A stretch of 6,467 nucleotides of DNA. It comes from Verrucomicrobiota bacterium (lineage in GTDB: Bacteria; Verrucomicrobiota; Verrucomicrobiia; Limisphaerales; UBA1100). The notes under the pieces were generated by a model. The model was not told where the DNA came from, ran no database searches, and saw only the letters and a program-made list of their open reading frames with translations. The translations under genes were made by a program, and so were the position numbers. The DNA lies in the NCBI GenBank assembly GCA_028872685.1, contig JAPKEI010000156.1:1-6467 (forward strand). The letters run 5' to 3'. Positions 5,021-6,467 of this stretch are shown here, piece after piece. Positions within the stretch are counted from its first letter, which is position 1; each line of letters starts with the position of its first letter.

Positions 5021-6467
5021 ATTTTGTGTCCCGCATTTGGCTGCCGTCGGCGGTGTTTGTGGCGTTTCTTTTGGCGCTACTCAACCGTGAGGATTTGTAT
5101 GATCAGTTCGTTGACAACGGGCGGTTTGTCACGGAGGGGTTGTTCACTCACGGCGTGCAAATCGGCGCGTGGATCTCGGCGGCGTTTTTGGCGAACCGGC
5201 TGATCACAGTTTTTTTCTGGGATGGATTTATTGGCGCGTTGTCCGAACGACCGGTGCCGCGTTTGCCGAAGGACGTGACGGGGATTGTGATTTTCTCCAT
5301 CGCGGGCCTCGCGATTGCCTCCACAGTTTTTCATCAGGACACCACCAAGATCATCGCCGCCTCGGGCGCAGTTAGCATTGTAGTGGGGCTGGCGCTGCGC
5401 ACGGTGATTCTTGATTTGTTTATGGGGCTGGCCATTCACGTGGATCAACCGTTCAAAATGGGCGACTGGATCATGGTACATCAAAACCGCGTGGAGACAC
5501 ATATTGTGGCAGAGATTATTGAAATCAACTGGCGCACCACGCGGCTGCGCACCACGGCGAATAACATGGTAGTGGTGCCCAACAGCAAACTGGGCGAAAC
5601 CATTGTTACGAATTATATGGAGCCCACGCCGCATTTCCGAATGGAATTGGACTTCGTGATTGATTTCGAAGTGCCCGTCGAGCGTGCCACGCGGGTGTTG
5701 ACCGCGGGCATTCGTGCCGCGTGCGGCCATGAGGGCATTCTCTCCGAGCCGGAGCCGGAAGTGCGCATGAAAGAATCTTCCCTCAACGGCATGGTGTACG
5801 AAGTGCGCTATTTCATTTTGCCCCGGCATATTTCCCCCAATGAATCGCGGCATGAAGTAAACCGGACGGTGCTTGAACATTTGGTGCATTCAGGTATAAT
5901 GCCGGCGCACTCTAAGGAGGAGGTGACCTTGACTCGTGGGAAACAGCGGACGCTCGATGCGTCGCTGGATGAGGACTTGTACCAACTGCTCACGCGCACG
6001 GAATTATTCCGGAGCTTGAGCGCGGGCGAATTCGCGGAGGTATTTCCACAAATGCAAAAGCGCAAGCTTGCGGAAGGGGAGGTGCTGTACGCGCAGGGCA
6101 CGGAAAGCGATTCGCTTTTTGTGTGTCTCGAAGGGTTGCTGGAGCGATTTGTGGATGGCCCGAAGGGGCGGGTGAAAGTGAACACACTTCGGGCAGGTCA
6201 ACATTTTGGGATGGCCTCGGTGCTGGATAGCACGGCGCGCGCCACCACGGTGGAAGCCGGCACGGAGGCTTTGGTTTATGAAATTCCAAAAGCGGCCATC
6301 GCACCGGTGTTGGAAAAACACGACGAGCTACAGGCTTTGCTGGAGGAGGGCGTGAAACAAGCGGCGAAGCAGGTGCAGGCGAAACAGGACGAAGCGCAAC
6401 GCGCCAAACAATCCAAGGCGAAGGGGAAAAAGAAAACAACGATGCAAAAGGTGATGCAATCGTTTTT
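5017..6467 (+). CDS. MscS-family channel with C-terminal cyclic-nucleotide-binding-like domain (3' end missing)
   Basis: 483 codons are open to the window edge with no stop. Hydrophobic segments lie at about 7-22, 46-72 and 86-104. The pore helix follows (113-140: AASGAVSIVVGLALRTVI, then LDLFMGLAIHVDQPFKMGDW), the MscS TM3 and beta-domain junction. Then come EINWRTTRLRT (169-179) and NMVVVPNSKLGETIVTNYM (183-201), the MscS beta domain, and the alpha/beta cage to about 297. A cNMP-binding (CNBD) fold runs from LFRSLSAGEFAEVF (330-343) through EGEVLYAQGTESDSLFVCLEG (353-373) to HFGMASVLDSTARATTV (396-412). The end (440-483) is a charged Lys/Gln/Ala helix. This resembles bacterial bCNG-type channels, which sit in the inner membrane. 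In the phosphate-binding cassette the expected Glu after FG is Met399, while Arg408 is kept, so cyclic-nucleotide binding is doubtful. The start at 5017 is fixed by an in-frame TAA at 5011 and overlaps the leader ORF stop. A promoter and Shine-Dalgarno lie inside the gene at the domain border. Confidence 0.92.
   Translation, partial: MNFVSRIWLPSAVFVAFLLALLNREDLYDQFVDNGRFVTEGLFTHGVQIGAWISAAFLANRLITVFFWDGFIGALSERPVPRLPKDVTGIVIFSIAGLAIASTVFHQDTTKIIAASGAVSIVVGLALRTVILDLFMGLAIHVDQPFKMGDWIMVHQNRVETHIVAEIIEINWRTTRLRTTANNMVVVPNSKLGETIVTNYMEPTPHFRMELDFVIDFEVPVERATRVLTAGIRAACGHEGILSEPEPEVRMKESSLNGMVYEVRYFILPRHISPNESRHEVNRTVLEHLVHSGIMPAHSKEEVTLTRGKQRTLDASLDEDLYQLLTRTELFRSLSAGEFAEVFPQMQKRKLAEGEVLYAQGTESDSLFVCLEGLLERFVDGPKGRVKVNTLRAGQHFGMASVLDSTARATTVEAGTEALVYEIPKAAIAPVLEKHDELQALLEEGVKQAAKQVQAKQDEAQRAKQSKAKGKKKTTMQKVMQSF
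5873..5900 (+). promoter_or_regulatory. Candidate internal promoter at the channel/sensor domain border
   Basis: TTGAAC (5873-5878) and a perfect TATAAT (5895-5900) are separated by 16 bases. Transcription would start near 5907, just before a strong Shine-Dalgarno and an in-frame TTG. The TATAAT is made with an ATA isoleucine codon (residue 294), the only ATA I find in this gene by eye. The -35 matches 4 of 6. Chance TATAAT boxes in genes do occur. Confidence 0.45.
5913..5931 (+). promoter_or_regulatory. Strong internal Shine-Dalgarno and in-frame TTG start for the sensor domain
   Basis: TAAGGAGGAGGTGA (5913-5926) is almost the full complement of the 16S rRNA 3' end, in two overlapping registers, and ends a few bases before an in-frame TTG at 5929-5931 (Leu305). 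AAGGAGG lies 8 bases from the TTG and the second GGAGG 5 bases. Initiation there would give a soluble protein starting TRGKQRTLDASLDEDLYQLL with a complete sensor domain. It may instead only make ribosomes pause, or be a by-product of Lys-Glu-Glu-Val codons. Confidence 0.45.

Noticed and set aside
5077..5889. A 270-codon open frame on the minus strand
   Set aside because: It lies wholly antisense to the MscS-type channel, whose protein has clear family motifs throughout. The antisense product is His/Arg/Asn-rich and of no recognisable fold, as expected of a shadow of a G/C-rich third-position gene.
5990..6439. A 149-codon minus-strand frame opposite the sensor domain
   Set aside because: The Pro/Ser/Arg-rich composition and full overlap with the clear cNMP-like domain mark it as a shadow.
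1..6467. CRISPR array, tRNA or rRNA genes, insertion sequence
   Set aside because: Reading the window I found no regularly spaced direct repeats, no tRNA-like cloverleaf motif, no rRNA segments, and no transposase or terminal inverted repeats.

Overview
The window looks like a piece of a PVC-group bacterial chromosome, most likely Verrucomicrobiota, with Planctomycetota as the alternative. The reasons are two twin-arginine DUF1501 proteins in tandem, a secreted PQQ-type beta-propeller that begins its mature part with a 'WSQFRGPNG' segment, and a secreted protein carrying a golvesin-like domain. These families are typical of the large secretomes of that group. This is inference from protein style, because there is no marker gene in the window.

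Layout. Positions 1-266 (minus strand) hold the first 88 codons of a secreted protein whose rest lies outside the window. A short divergent gap leads to a plus-strand cluster: a secreted beta-propeller (345-1580), a 71-residue leucine-zipper-like protein (1659-1874) and two paralogous DUF1501 proteins (1926-3314 and 3346-4749). A 267-bp gap rich in small inverted repeats follows, including one good intrinsic terminator. The last gene (5017 to the end, incomplete) encodes an MscS-type channel fused to a cyclic-nucleotide-binding-like domain. It is preceded by a 16-codon leader ORF whose stop overlaps its start.

How the genes may work together. The propeller and both DUF1501 proteins are predicted to be exported, the DUF1501 proteins folded through Tat. 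They probably act in the periplasm or at the cell surface. Their substrates cannot be told from sequence. The channel gene is separated from them by a terminator and appears to be a separate unit.

Most interesting points. (1) At the channel/sensor domain boundary of the MscS gene lies a near-consensus sigma70-like promoter, then a very strong Shine-Dalgarno sequence, then an in-frame TTG, as if the sensor domain could be made alone. (2) The gap before this gene holds two overlapping, mutually exclusive hairpins, a hairpin that would hide the Shine-Dalgarno, and a translationally coupled leader ORF. (3) The sensor domain lacks the glutamate usually needed to bind cyclic nucleotide. (4) The small protein has six leucines in exact heptads. 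(5) Several genes lack a Shine-Dalgarno and have promoter-like boxes just before the ATG, which fits leaderless mRNAs.
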